NCBI GenBank assembly: GCA_027621295.1
Contig: JAQCBR010000037.1
Span: forward strand, 1 to 34,257
Direction: 5' to 3'
Length of the DNA: 34,257 nt
Origin: Planctomycetota bacterium
GTDB taxonomy: Bacteria; Planctomycetota; UBA1135; UBA2386
A program made the translations under genes and the position numbers. Under the pieces are notes generated by a model that saw only the letters and a list, made by a program, of their open reading frames with translations, made no database searches and was not told the origin of the DNA. Shown here piece by piece: positions 1-7,616 of the stretch; position 1 is the stretch's first letter, and every line of letters begins with the position of its first letter.

Positions 1-57
1 TATGGTGGTCATCGCGACCGCGGCGGCTACGGCGGCGGTCGCGACGATCGCTGGTGA
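1..57 (+). CDS. C-terminal tail of a glycine-rich RNA-binding-type protein (5' partial)
   Basis: Frame 1 reads a Gly/Arg/Tyr/Asp-rich peptide (YGGHRDRGGYGGGRDDRW) and stops at TGA 55-57. Such RGG/YGG tails end small RRM-domain RNA-binding proteins, which in bacteria act as RNA chaperones and are often cold-induced. The RRM itself would lie before the window, so the family call rests only on tail composition. Other Gly-rich tails, such as that of a DEAD-box helicase, are equally possible. The coding reading is supported by a stop codon exactly where the low-complexity run ends and by a hairpin that begins on the stop codon. Confidence 0.5.
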   Translation, partial: YGGHRDRGGYGGGRDDRW

Positions 58-84
58 GCACTCGACGTTCGCCTTTGAGTGCTC
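56..84 (+). terminator. Hairpin on the stop codon of the first gene, possible terminator
   Basis: GAGCACTC (56-63) pairs perfectly with GAGTGCTC (77-84) around a 13-nt loop. The stem overlaps the TGA stop. No U-tract follows, so this could be a Rho-type or structural 3' end rather than a classic intrinsic terminator. Confidence 0.3.
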
Positions 85-189
85 GCGGGCGGGGATGACC
101 CGGCCCGACGATCTGGACGAGGGCTGCGCACGCCGCAGCCCGCGACGCGGAGGCATGAGCCCTCCTGTGAACGGCTCCGACGAAGCGAA

Positions 190-229
190 GGCTGCGTGGG
201 AGCCGGTTTTCGTTACGGCCCGCGCAGCC
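190..229. terminator. Nested hairpin between convergent genes, possible bidirectional terminator
   Basis: GGCTGCG (190-196) pairs with CGCAGCC (223-229). Inside it GCCG (202-205) pairs with CGGC (216-219) around a T-rich loop. It sits between the end of the first gene (57) and the stop of trkA (268), which face each other. There is no poly-U run on either strand. Nothing else is recognisable in 85-267. Confidence 0.3.
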
Positions 230-267
230 ATGCCGCCACCCGCGGGAGCGGACGTTTCGCTGGTTGG

Positions 268-1605
268 CTAGCGAACCGCTTCGACGACGTGAGAGACCAC
301 GTCGCGGAGCGCGAAGACGACGAGGCTGTCCATCGCCTCGATCGTGTCCTCGCCGGTCGGCACGACGATCTCCCCGTTCTCGCGGGCGATCGCACCGATG
401 ACCGCCCCCTTCGGCAGACCGGACTGACGGAGCCGACGGCCGACCATCTTGCTCCCGGCCGGGATCTCGATCTCGAGGATCTCCGCCTGCCCCTCTTCGA
501 TCGACTCGATCCGCGTGACGCTGCCTCCGCGCACGTGCGCGAGGATCGCGTTCGCGCAGAGGAGGCGCGGCGACACCGCGACGGTGACGCCGAGCTGCTC
601 GTAGATCGACACGTAGTCGGGCTTGTGGACCAGCGCGATCGTCCGGGGGCAACCTTCGCTCCGCGCCAGCTGGCAGGCCATCAGATTGACCTCGTCGTGG
701 TCAGAGAGGCTGAGGAACGCGTCGGCGTCTCCGACGTGCTCCTCCCGCAGCAGCATGTGGTCGGTCCCCTCCCCGTGCAGGACCGTGACCCCATCGATCT
801 CCCCGGCCATGTCCTCGGCGGACCTCTTCTCCGAGATGATCATGCGCACCGAGACCTTGAGCCGGCGGAGCGCGACCGCCACCTGCTTCGCGATGCCGGT
901 CGCTCCGTAGATCACGACCGACCGGAGGTGCGTCGGCCGAGCGCCGGTCTTCCGCTCGAAGGTGGCGATGCCCTTCTGATCGCCGAGCACGAGCACCTCG
1001 TCGCCGACCTCGCAGACGTCATCACCGCTCGGAACGATCACGTGGTGGTCCCGGTCGATCGCGACGATCAGCACGTTGGGCGGCATCTTCAGGTCGCGCA
1101 GCGGCAGACCGACCAGCGGGGACGTGGCCGAGAGCTTGACGCGTCGCAGCTGGATCCGTCCGTCGGCGAAGTTCTCGACGCCGACCGCCTGGTTCTCGCG
1201 CACGACCTTGACGATCTCGGTCGCCGCCAGCGTCTCGAGCGACAGGATCTGGTCGAAGAGCAGGTTCTTCCGGAAGAACGTCCGGAAGCGCTGGAACGGC
1301 CCCATGTCCTTCACCCGGAGGACGGTCCTTCGGGCGCCGATCCGCTTCGCGAACAGGCAGGCCAGCATGTTCACGTTGTCGTCGTTCGACACCGCGAGCA
1401 GGAGGTCCGCCGAGTCCGCCTCGGCCTTGTCCAGGACTTCGGGCTTGGAGCCGTCTCCGCAGATCGCGTGGACGTCGAGGTTCTCGGTGATGCGCTGGAT
1501 CCGGCGGCGGTCCGAATCCACCACCGTGACAGCGTGGCCCTCCGTCGAGAGGACCTTGGCCAGGTGCGAGCCGACCTCGCCCAGTCCGATGATCAGCGTG
1601 TTCAT
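268..1605 (-). CDS. trkA: Trk-type K+ uptake regulatory subunit TrkA (two RCK modules)
   Basis: This 445-aa protein has the TrkA layout RCK_N-RCK_C-RCK_N-RCK_C. The first Rossmann motif is GLGEVG at residues 7-12, with acidic VVDSD about 20 residues later, typical of NAD(H) binding. The second RCK_N begins near 'SVVIYGATGIAKQVA' and lacks the perfect GxGxxG, as many TrkA second halves do. RCK_C domains end in 'VGDEVLVLG' and 'AMDSLVVFA'. TrkA is a peripheral cytoplasmic ring that gates the TrkH/TrkG channel according to nucleotide state. No trkH lies next to it. ATG at 1605 is chosen because the Rossmann fold starts at once; the open frame runs far upstream only because of GC bias. It is divergent from the glutaminase gene across about 105 bp and its 3' end faces the hairpin at 190-229. 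Confidence 0.93.
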   Translation of the reverse strand: MNTLIIGLGEVGSHLAKVLSTEGHAVTVVDSDRRRIQRITENLDVHAICGDGSKPEVLDKAEADSADLLLAVSNDDNVNMLACLFAKRIGARRTVLRVKDMGPFQRFRTFFRKNLLFDQILSLETLAATEIVKVVRENQAVGVENFADGRIQLRRVKLSATSPLVGLPLRDLKMPPNVLIVAIDRDHHVIVPSGDDVCEVGDEVLVLGDQKGIATFERKTGARPTHLRSVVIYGATGIAKQVAVALRRLKVSVRMIISEKRSAEDMAGEIDGVTVLHGEGTDHMLLREEHVGDADAFLSLSDHDEVNLMACQLARSEGCPRTIALVHKPDYVSIYEQLGVTVAVSPRLLCANAILAHVRGGSVTRIESIEEGQAEILEIEIPAGSKMVGRRLRQSGLPKGAVIGAIARENGEIVVPTGEDTIEAMDSLVVFALRDVVSHVVEAVR

Positions 1606-1710
1606 GCGGCGACCAGAGGCTAAGCCGAGGCCGCCGCCGGGAGCACGGTTTTCGTGCGCCGGTGCAGGCGCGGTTGCGCCGTCGCTGCCTGGAGGGTTCC
1701 ATGCCAACGC

Positions 1711-2322
1711 TTGCACGTCCTCCTGCTGGACAACCGCGACTCGTTCGTCTGGAACCTCGCCCAGGCCCTCGGTGGGCTCGGGGCAGCGGTATCGGTCCAC
1801 CGCTCCGACCACGTGGACGTAGCGGTCGTCCGGGCAAGGGCTCCGGACGCGATCGTCATCTCTCCCGGGCCGGGTCGACCGGAGGACGCTGGATGCAGCG
1901 TCGCCGTGATCCGGGAAATGGGCCGTGACACCCCGATCCTCGGCGTCTGCCTCGGTCACCAGGCGATCGGCCACGCGTGCGGGGCCGACGTCACGCGCGT
2001 CGCACCCTGCCACGGGAAGGCCTCGCCGATCCACCACCGGGGCGACGGGCTGATGGCAGGGCTGCCGTCTCCGTTTCCCGCGGCGAGGTACCACTCGCTC
2101 GCGGTGCTCGCCCCCCATCCAGACCTCGTGACCGACGCCTGGACCGAGGACGGGATCGTGATGGCAATCCGCCATCGAACGCTTCCGCTGTTCGGAGTGC
2201 AGTTCCACCCCGAGTCGTTCCTCACCCCGGACGGCGACCGGGTCCTCGCCGCCTTCCTGGGCGCCGCGGCCGAACGGACACACCCGCGATCGGAGACCAT
2301 CTGGCCGAGGCCCCATCCATGA
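1711..2322 (+). CDS. trpG: Class I glutamine amidotransferase, anthranilate/aminodeoxychorismate synthase component II
   Basis: The protein supplies ammonia from glutamine to chorismate-using synthases (TrpE or PabB). It has the family N-terminus LLLDNRDSFVWNL, the SPGPGRPEDAG loop, the nucleophile elbow GVCLGHQ with its Cys, and the His-Glu pair in FGVQFHPESF. TrpG and PabA cannot be told apart by sequence and no trpE/pabB is adjacent. The start is uncertain. TTG 1711 gives 203 aa and the expected N-terminus. GTG 1654 adds 19 Arg/Cys-rich residues. A good Shine-Dalgarno GGAGGG (1691-1696) precedes ATG 1701, but that ATG is in another frame. The stop overlaps the ATG of the ABC ATPase (ATGA), so translation is probably coupled. 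Confidence 0.82.
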   Translation: MHVLLLDNRDSFVWNLAQALGGLGAAVSVHRSDHVDVAVVRARAPDAIVISPGPGRPEDAGCSVAVIREMGRDTPILGVCLGHQAIGHACGADVTRVAPCHGKASPIHHRGDGLMAGLPSPFPAARYHSLAVLAPHPDLVTDAWTEDGIVMAIRHRTLPLFGVQFHPESFLTPDGDRVLAAFLGAAAERTHPRSETIWPRPHP

Positions 2323-3203
2323 CGACACCCGTCTCCGCGCGTGGAGTGGCGCGCCGCTTCGGTAAGCGGCAGGCGCTGGCTGGCCTGGACCTCGACGTCG
2401 GACCTGCTGAGATCGTGGGCTTCGTCGGACCCAACGGCGCCGGCAAGTCCACGTTCATGAGGATCCTGCTCGGCCTCGTGAGCCGCGACGCCGGAGACGT
2501 GCGCGTGCTCGACCTCGATCCGGCGACCGAAGACCTCTCGATCCGTCGCCGCGTTGCCTACCTCCCGGGCGAGACCAGCGTCTACGCCGGGATGACGGGC
2601 ACCGAGTTCCTCCGCTTCGCGCTCGGGTTCTACCCTCGCACGCAGGAACTTCCGCGGCGAGCGGCGGACCTCTTCGAGCTGCCGCTCGGCCGACGCATCC
2701 GGGAGTACTCGGCGGGGATGAAGCAGAAGCTCGCGCTTCTCGCGACCCTGCGGCCGGACGTCGAGCTCTACGTGCTCGACGAGCCGGACCGCGCGCTGGA
2801 CGCCACCGCGCGACTCCACCTGCGCGAGCTCCTCGCTTGGCTGCGCGACGCGGGCAAGGCAGTGCTGCTGAGCTCGCACCACCTGGCCGAGGTCGACGCA
2901 CTGGCGAACCGCTGCGTGTTCGTGTTCGCCGGCAGGCGCATCCCGGAGGAGCGCGTGTCGTCCGCGCGCGCGGCGCTGAGACACGAGGTCCGACTGCGGG
3001 TCACCGAGGCGATCGACCTGCCGGGTGGCGCCGAACTCGTCGAGTCGCTGCCGGACGGGACGCTACGAGTCCTCGTCGACGGGGAGCCGCTGGCATGGCT
3101 CGCGCTCCTGCCGGCCCACGCCGTGCTCGCCGCCGAGGTGGGCGCGACCCGTCTGGAAGACCTGTACCGCGCGCTGAGTCTCGACCACGAGGTGTCACGG
3201 TGA
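2319..3203 (+). CDS. ABC transporter ATP-binding protein (ABC-2 type)
   Basis: The 294-aa nucleotide-binding subunit of an ABC-2 exporter carries Walker A GPNGAGKST, signature YSAGMKQKLA, Walker B ELYVLDEP and H-loop SSHHLAE. The Q-loop region reads YLPGE, as in a subset of ABC-2 exporters where the usual glutamine context is changed. The D-loop is DRALD in place of the commoner SGLD. A roughly 75-residue C-terminal extension follows the core. It overlaps the upstream glutaminase and the downstream permease by 4 bp each (ATGA, GTGA), so ATPase and permease are a pair. The substrate is unknown; proximity to lpxB would allow an envelope lipid or glycan, but that is inference only. Confidence 0.9.
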   Translation: MTTPVSARGVARRFGKRQALAGLDLDVGPAEIVGFVGPNGAGKSTFMRILLGLVSRDAGDVRVLDLDPATEDLSIRRRVAYLPGETSVYAGMTGTEFLRFALGFYPRTQELPRRAADLFELPLGRRIREYSAGMKQKLALLATLRPDVELYVLDEPDRALDATARLHLRELLAWLRDAGKAVLLSSHHLAEVDALANRCVFVFAGRRIPEERVSSARAALRHEVRLRVTEAIDLPGGAELVESLPDGTLRVLVDGEPLAWLALLPAHAVLAAEVGATRLEDLYRALSLDHEVSR

Positions 3204-3997
3204 TCGCGCGGAAGACCTGGAGGGAGGTCCGCGGGATGACCGTGGCCTACACGCTCCTGCTGGAGCTCCTGCTGATCCCGGCGATCCTGCTGTGGCCGGA
3301 CCTCCGCCGAGCCGGCGCAGGCATAGGCGAACTCCTGCCCGCAGAGTTCCTCCGCAACATCTTCCGGCAGGTGATGAGCCCCGACGACGACGGAGCGTTC
3401 CTCGCGTACATGGCGGTGCAGCTCTTCTTCAAGGGAGTGAACGTCGTCGGCGTCGCGGGCGCCGTGCTGATGGGCACAGGCCTCGTCGCCCGTGAGCGCG
3501 AGAACCAGACGCTCGAGTTCCTGCTCGCCCGCCCGGTCTCCCGATCGCGCATCCTCGCCGCGAAGTTCAGCGTCGTCGCGGTCTGCCTCGTCGTCCCGAT
3601 CTTCCTCACGTCCTGGTCGGCGATCCCGCTGTCGGCGATCCCCTCGGTCGACCACGAACTCCCGTTCGATCGCGTCACGGTCGCCGCCTTCCACAACGCC
3701 TGCTTCGTGCTGCTCGTGCTCGCCGGCACGACGCTGTGCTCGGTGCTGTCCCGCACGCAGGTCCACACCGCGTTCTGGATCGGCGCGGTGGTCGTCGCGC
3801 AGGTCGCGATCTATTTCATCCAGGAGATCCGGAAGGTCAGCCTGTTCCGACTCTCGGACTTCGACGTCTACGGCCCGGTCATGGCGGGCAACGTCGGGTT
3901 CAGCCGGCTCTTCATGGACAGCACCGTGTGGGTCCTCGCCGGCACTGCGGCCCTCTACTTGGCCGCGGATCGGGCTTTCCGGCGGACGCCGCTGTAG
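3200..3997 (+). CDS. ABC-2 type transporter permease
   Basis: The 265-aa integral membrane protein has about six hydrophobic segments: near residues 14-33, 75-100, 125-150, 165-185, 190-215 and 240-258. The cytoplasmic motif RERENQTLEFLLARPVSRS, after the second segment, is the conserved ABC-2 loop that contacts the ATPase. GTG 3200 is the start; it overlaps the stop of the ATPase gene (GTGA), and no better upstream start exists. It is the membrane partner of the preceding ATPase. Its stop lies 2 bp before the ATG of lpxB, so the exporter and lpxB are probably on one mRNA. Confidence 0.88.
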   Translation: MIARKTWREVRGMTVAYTLLLELLLIPAILLWPDLRRAGAGIGELLPAEFLRNIFRQVMSPDDDGAFLAYMAVQLFFKGVNVVGVAGAVLMGTGLVARERENQTLEFLLARPVSRSRILAAKFSVVAVCLVVPIFLTSWSAIPLSAIPSVDHELPFDRVTVAAFHNACFVLLVLAGTTLCSVLSRTQVHTAFWIGAVVVAQVAIYFIQEIRKVSLFRLSDFDVYGPVMAGNVGFSRLFMDSTVWVLAGTAALYLAADRAFRRTPL

Positions 3998-3999
3998 CC

Positions 4000-5382
4000 A
4001 TGGCGATGCCGGTAGCCCTCGAGGTGTCCCTCGTCCTCGCGCGCGAGCTGATCCGCGCGCTCGCTGCACCGCTGCACGCGCTCGCCTTCCTGCCGACGCG
4101 GGACGCCTGCCTCGCCGCGAGCACCGAGGCTCTCGACCGCTCGGCCGCGGGCATGGACGACGACGCGGCGCGGGCGCGCTTCGTCGCCGCCCGCAGCGGG
4201 CGCTGCCGCAAGATCTTCGTGTCCTGCGGTGAGACGTCCGGTGAGACCCACCTGCTGCATCTGATCGCTGCGATCCGGAACGGGTGCGCGGCCGAGGGGC
4301 GGCGAGCCCCCGAGATGCTCGGCTTCGGCGGCTCGCGGCTCGCAGAAGCAGGTGTCGACAGCCGCTTTCCACTCGCCGAGCACGCGGTGATGGGACTCGG
4401 CGGCGTTCTCCGCTCGATCCCGCTGATCGTCCGCGCGTTCGCGACCTTCCTCCGCCTCCTCCGCGACGATCAGCCGGACCTCGTCGTCCTCGTCGACTAC
4501 CCGGGCCTCCACCTCGTGTTCGCCGAGGCGGCTCGTCGCCGCGGCGTGCCGGTCGTCCACTACGTCGCCCCCCAATACTGGGCCTGGGGACCATGGCGGA
4601 TGCGTCGCTACCGCCGCGCGGTCGACGCGACGCTGACGATCCTGCCGTTCGAGCCTGCATTCTTCGGCGACCGCGACCTCGCTTCGGGCTACGTCGGGCA
4701 CCCGCTCCTGGACGAACTCGCCGCACACCCCCCCGACGCAGCGACGCTCGAAGCAGTCCGGGCACAGCCGACGCTCGTGCTGATGCCCGGGAGCCGCCGC
4801 AAGGAGATCGCGCTCCACCTCGCGCCGATGGTCGAGCTGGCGCGGAACCTGCGGAGCGAACGCCCGGACCTCCGCGTCGTCATCCCCCACCGCGACCCGG
4901 CGCGCGCGGGGCTGATCCGCACCCAACTGGAGCTGCTGCCCGGCGGCCCCGAAGTCGAGGTCCACGTCGGGGATCCGGGGCCCTGGCTCCGCGGCGCGCG
5001 CGTGGTGCTCGCCAAGTCGGGGACCGGATCGCTCGAAGCGTGCCTCCACGGCACACCCACGGTCGTGGTCTACGTGCTCGCGGGGCGGTTCGCCCGCTTC
5101 GTCCGCCACCGCCTGCTGACCGTGCCGTGGTTCGCCGCCGCGAACCTCTGCGCAGGTCGGTGCATCGTTCCGGAGTTCGCGGTCGAAACGCCACCCGACT
5201 GGCAGGACGTGCAGGACGCCGTCGCCTCGCTCGAGGACGACGGCGATCCGCGGACCCGGTGCCTGGCCGACCTGGACGCGTTGCGCGCGCGTCTCGGTCC
5301 GGCGGGGGCCTCCGGACGCGCGTCCCGCTGGATCGTCCCGCTGTGCCCGCAGAGCGGGGCGAGCGAAGAGACCCCGCCATGA
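4000..5382 (+). CDS. lpxB: Lipid-A-disaccharide synthase LpxB with N-terminal extension
   Basis: LpxB (GT19) joins UDP-2,3-diacylglucosamine to lipid X, giving the lipid A disaccharide at the inner face of the inner membrane. Family blocks are clear: SCGETSGETH, AVMGLGGVL, VDYPGLH, VHYVAPQYWAWG, YVGHPLLDEL, LMPGSRRKE and AKSGTGSLEA. The protein is 460 aa, against about 380 in E. coli. Roughly 70 residues precede the usual start (KIFVSCGE), including a hydrophobic helix near residues 6-32. ATG 4153 would shorten the extension to about 19 residues, but the core has no start codon right at its beginning. It sits 2 bp after the permease and overlaps the UbiD gene by 4 bp (ATGA). No other lpx gene is nearby. 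Confidence 0.9.
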   Translation: MAMPVALEVSLVLARELIRALAAPLHALAFLPTRDACLAASTEALDRSAAGMDDDAARARFVAARSGRCRKIFVSCGETSGETHLLHLIAAIRNGCAAEGRRAPEMLGFGGSRLAEAGVDSRFPLAEHAVMGLGGVLRSIPLIVRAFATFLRLLRDDQPDLVVLVDYPGLHLVFAEAARRRGVPVVHYVAPQYWAWGPWRMRRYRRAVDATLTILPFEPAFFGDRDLASGYVGHPLLDELAAHPPDAATLEAVRAQPTLVLMPGSRRKEIALHLAPMVELARNLRSERPDLRVVIPHRDPARAGLIRTQLELLPGGPEVEVHVGDPGPWLRGARVVLAKSGTGSLEACLHGTPTVVVYVLAGRFARFVRHRLLTVPWFAAANLCAGRCIVPEFAVETPPDWQDVQDAVASLEDDGDPRTRCLADLDALRARLGPAGASGRASRWIVPLCPQSGASEETPP

Positions 5383-7208
5383 CACCGCAACCGCTGCCCC
5401 AAGGACGCTCGCTCGTCGACCTCCGCGCGTTCCTCGACGTGCTCCGCCGCGAGGGCGAGCTCGTCGAGATCCACGCCGAGGTCGACCCCGATCTCGAGGC
5501 CGCCGAGGTCCACCGCCGCGTGATCGCCGCCGGCGGTCCGGCACTTCTGTTCCGGAACGTCCGCGGCGCGGCGTGGCCGGTCGTGACGAACCTCTTCGGC
5601 ACCGCGCGACGCGTCGAGCTCGCGTTCGGCCCCCGACCCGAAGCCCTGGTCGCGAGGGCGGCCGCGCTCCCCCACGAGCTGTTCCCGCCGTCACCTTCCA
5701 GGCTCTGGGCGCAGCGTGACCTTCTCGGCGCGCTGCTCCGCGTCGGCCGGAAGATGCGGCGCCGGGGCCAGGTGACCGAGGTCGTCGACCGACCGCCGGG
5801 ACTCGACCGACTGCCGCTGCTGCGGACGTGGGCCGAGGACGGCGGTGCGTTCGTCACGCTGCCGCTGGTCTACACCGAGCACCCCGACGGACTGGGCCCG
5901 AACCTCGGGATGTACCGGGTCCAGCGCTTCGACGACCGGACCTGCGGGCTCCACGTCCAGATCGGCAAGGGCGGAGGCTTCCACCTCGCGGTGCACGAAG
6001 ACCGTGGCACGCCGATGCCGGTCAACGTGCACATCGGTGGACCGCCCGCGATGATCCTCGGCGCGATCGCCCCGCTGCCCGAGAACGTGCCCGAGGTGCT
6101 GCTGACCTCGCTGATGCTCGGCCAGCGCTTCGAGTTCGCGAAGAACCCCGCGGGCCCGCTGCCGGTCGCCGCGGGCGCGGAGTTCGTCATCGTCGGCGAG
6201 GTCAAGCCGGGTGCTCGCCACCCCGAGGGGCCTTTCGGCGACCACTACGGCTACTACTCGCTGAAGCACGACTACCCGCGGATCGACGTCCAGGCGCTGC
6301 TCCGCCGGCGCGATCCGATCTGCGCCGCCACCGTCGTCGGCAAGCCGCGTCAGGAGGACTTCTTCCTGGGCGACTACCTGCAGGATCTGCTGACGCCGAT
6401 GATCCGGCTGGTCATGCCGGCAGTCCGCTCGCTTTGGTCGTACGGGGAGACCGGCTACCACAGCCTGAGCGCCGCGGTCGTCGAGGAGCGCTACAAGCGG
6501 GAGGCGATGGCGTCGGCTTTCCGCATCCTCGGCGAGGGCCAGCTGTCGCTGACGAAGTTCCTGCTCCTGACGGACCGCGACGTCGACCTCCGCGACTTCC
6601 GCGCCACGCTGGAGCACGTGCTCGCACGAGCGAACTTCGAGACCGACCTCTACGTGTTCGGCAACCTGTCGATGGACACGCTGGACTACGCCGGGCCGAC
6701 GGTGAACGAGGGCAGCAAGGGCGTGCTGCTCGGACTCGGGGATCCGGTCCGCGCACTCCCGTCGACCTTCGAGGGCCGGAGCCTCCCGAGCGGTTTCGAT
6801 GCGGCCGTTCCGTTCTGCCGGGGCGCACTCTGCGTGTCCGGCCCGCGCCACGAGGTCGAGCCGGACGCGGCGGCCCGACTGGCCGCGAGCGACGCGGTCG
6901 CCGACTGGCCGCTCGTCGTGCTGGTCGATGACGCGGCGAAGGCTGCCCGATCGTCGATGAACTTCCTGTGGACGACGTTCACGCGCTTCGAGCCTGCCGC
7001 CGACATCCACGCGCGGTCGGTGCGCACCGTGCGCCACCAGCAGGTCTACACGCCGCCGATCGTCATCGACGCGCGGTTCAAGGCCACGTATCCGGCCGAG
7101 CTGTTCTGCGACCCCGACACCGCTCGTACCGTCGACCGCAGGTGGAGCGAGTACTTCCCTGCCGGCCGCGTCGAGATGGGCGACAGCGACCGCGCTCACC
7201 TCGACTGA
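5379..7208 (+). CDS. UbiD-family prenylated-FMN-dependent decarboxylase
   Basis: This 609-aa protein belongs to the UbiD (3-octaprenyl-4-hydroxybenzoate carboxy-lyase) family. These enzymes use prenylated FMN to remove or add carboxyl groups on aromatic or conjugated acids. Diagnostic blocks are PNLGMYRVQ (prFMN/Arg region), the EGPFGDHYGYYS signature, and FLGDYLQDLLTP. At about 600 residues it is longer than E. coli UbiD (about 497), as in family members linked to quinone pathways and in uncharacterised planctomycete copies. No ubiX-type prenyltransferase, which would make the cofactor, is in the window. It overlaps lpxB by 4 bp and ends the overlapping run. Ubiquinone, menaquinone or another aromatic acid are all possible substrates, so no gene symbol is given. 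Confidence 0.88.
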   Translation: MTPQPLPQGRSLVDLRAFLDVLRREGELVEIHAEVDPDLEAAEVHRRVIAAGGPALLFRNVRGAAWPVVTNLFGTARRVELAFGPRPEALVARAAALPHELFPPSPSRLWAQRDLLGALLRVGRKMRRRGQVTEVVDRPPGLDRLPLLRTWAEDGGAFVTLPLVYTEHPDGLGPNLGMYRVQRFDDRTCGLHVQIGKGGGFHLAVHEDRGTPMPVNVHIGGPPAMILGAIAPLPENVPEVLLTSLMLGQRFEFAKNPAGPLPVAAGAEFVIVGEVKPGARHPEGPFGDHYGYYSLKHDYPRIDVQALLRRRDPICAATVVGKPRQEDFFLGDYLQDLLTPMIRLVMPAVRSLWSYGETGYHSLSAAVVEERYKREAMASAFRILGEGQLSLTKFLLLTDRDVDLRDFRATLEHVLARANFETDLYVFGNLSMDTLDYAGPTVNEGSKGVLLGLGDPVRALPSTFEGRSLPSGFDAAVPFCRGALCVSGPRHEVEPDAAARLAASDAVADWPLVVLVDDAAKAARSSMNFLWTTFTRFEPAADIHARSVRTVRHQQVYTPPIVIDARFKATYPAELFCDPDTARTVDRRWSEYFPAGRVEMGDSDRAHLD

Positions 7209-7295
7209 CGGCCACGCGGGACCGACACCCTCACGTCGATGCGGCAGGATCGGCGTACTGTTCCGGTTCCGACAACCCCGCCCTACCCTCCGCAA

Positions 7296-7616
7296 ATGGA
7301 CTACGCCGACCTCTCACCCGCCGAAGCCAAGCAAGCCATCGTCGACGATCCCGAGATGATCGTCCTCGACGTGCGCACCGAACCCGAGCACCGGATGCAC
7401 CGCATCGACGGCGCGATCCTCGTCCCGGTCCAGGAACTCCCCCAACGGATCGGTGAGCTCGACCCCGCCCGCCGCTACGTGGTCACGTGCGAGCACGGCG
7501 TGCGCAGCCGCATGGCGTGCTCGCTGCTCGTCCAGAGCGGCTTCAGGGACCTCCGCAACGTGGTCGGGGGCATGGCACGCTGGGTCGGCGAAGGCCTACC
7601 GATCGTCCGCGGCTGA
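7296..7616 (+). CDS. Single-domain rhodanese-like protein
   Basis: The 106-aa cytoplasmic rhodanese domain has VLDVRTEPEH near the start, the substrate-loop motif HRIDGAILVP, and the active-site loop TCEHGVRSRMA, whose Cys would carry a persulfide. GMARWVGEGLP is the typical C-terminus. Single-domain rhodaneses move sulfane sulfur; the acceptor cannot be told from context. ATG 7296 is chosen because the fold begins there (DYADLSPAEA); the upstream in-frame ATG 7239 adds 19 unlike residues. No Shine-Dalgarno sequence precedes it, while a TACCCT hexamer (7284-7289) ends 6 nt before the ATG. The last 21 bp overlap the end of the convergent gene at 7596-8735. Confidence 0.87.
   Translation: MDYADLSPAEAKQAIVDDPEMIVLDVRTEPEHRMHRIDGAILVPVQELPQRIGELDPARRYVVTCEHGVRSRMACSLLVQSGFRDLRNVVGGMARWVGEGLPIVRG

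Noticed and set aside
262-277. Near-palindrome at the trkA stop codon
   Set aside because: GGTT-GCTAGC-AACC with mismatched flanks is short and lies inside the coding end; the hairpin at 190-229 is a better terminator candidate.
2319-3203. ABC ATPase judged inactive because of the unusual Q-loop and D-loop
   Set aside because: YLPGE is a known variant in ABC-2 exporters, and Walker A, signature, Walker B and H-loop are intact.
2768-4765. Long minus-strand open frame opposite the ABC permease and lpxB
   Set aside because: Arg/Gly/Ser-rich translation without motifs; it is antisense to well-supported genes and explained by high GC.
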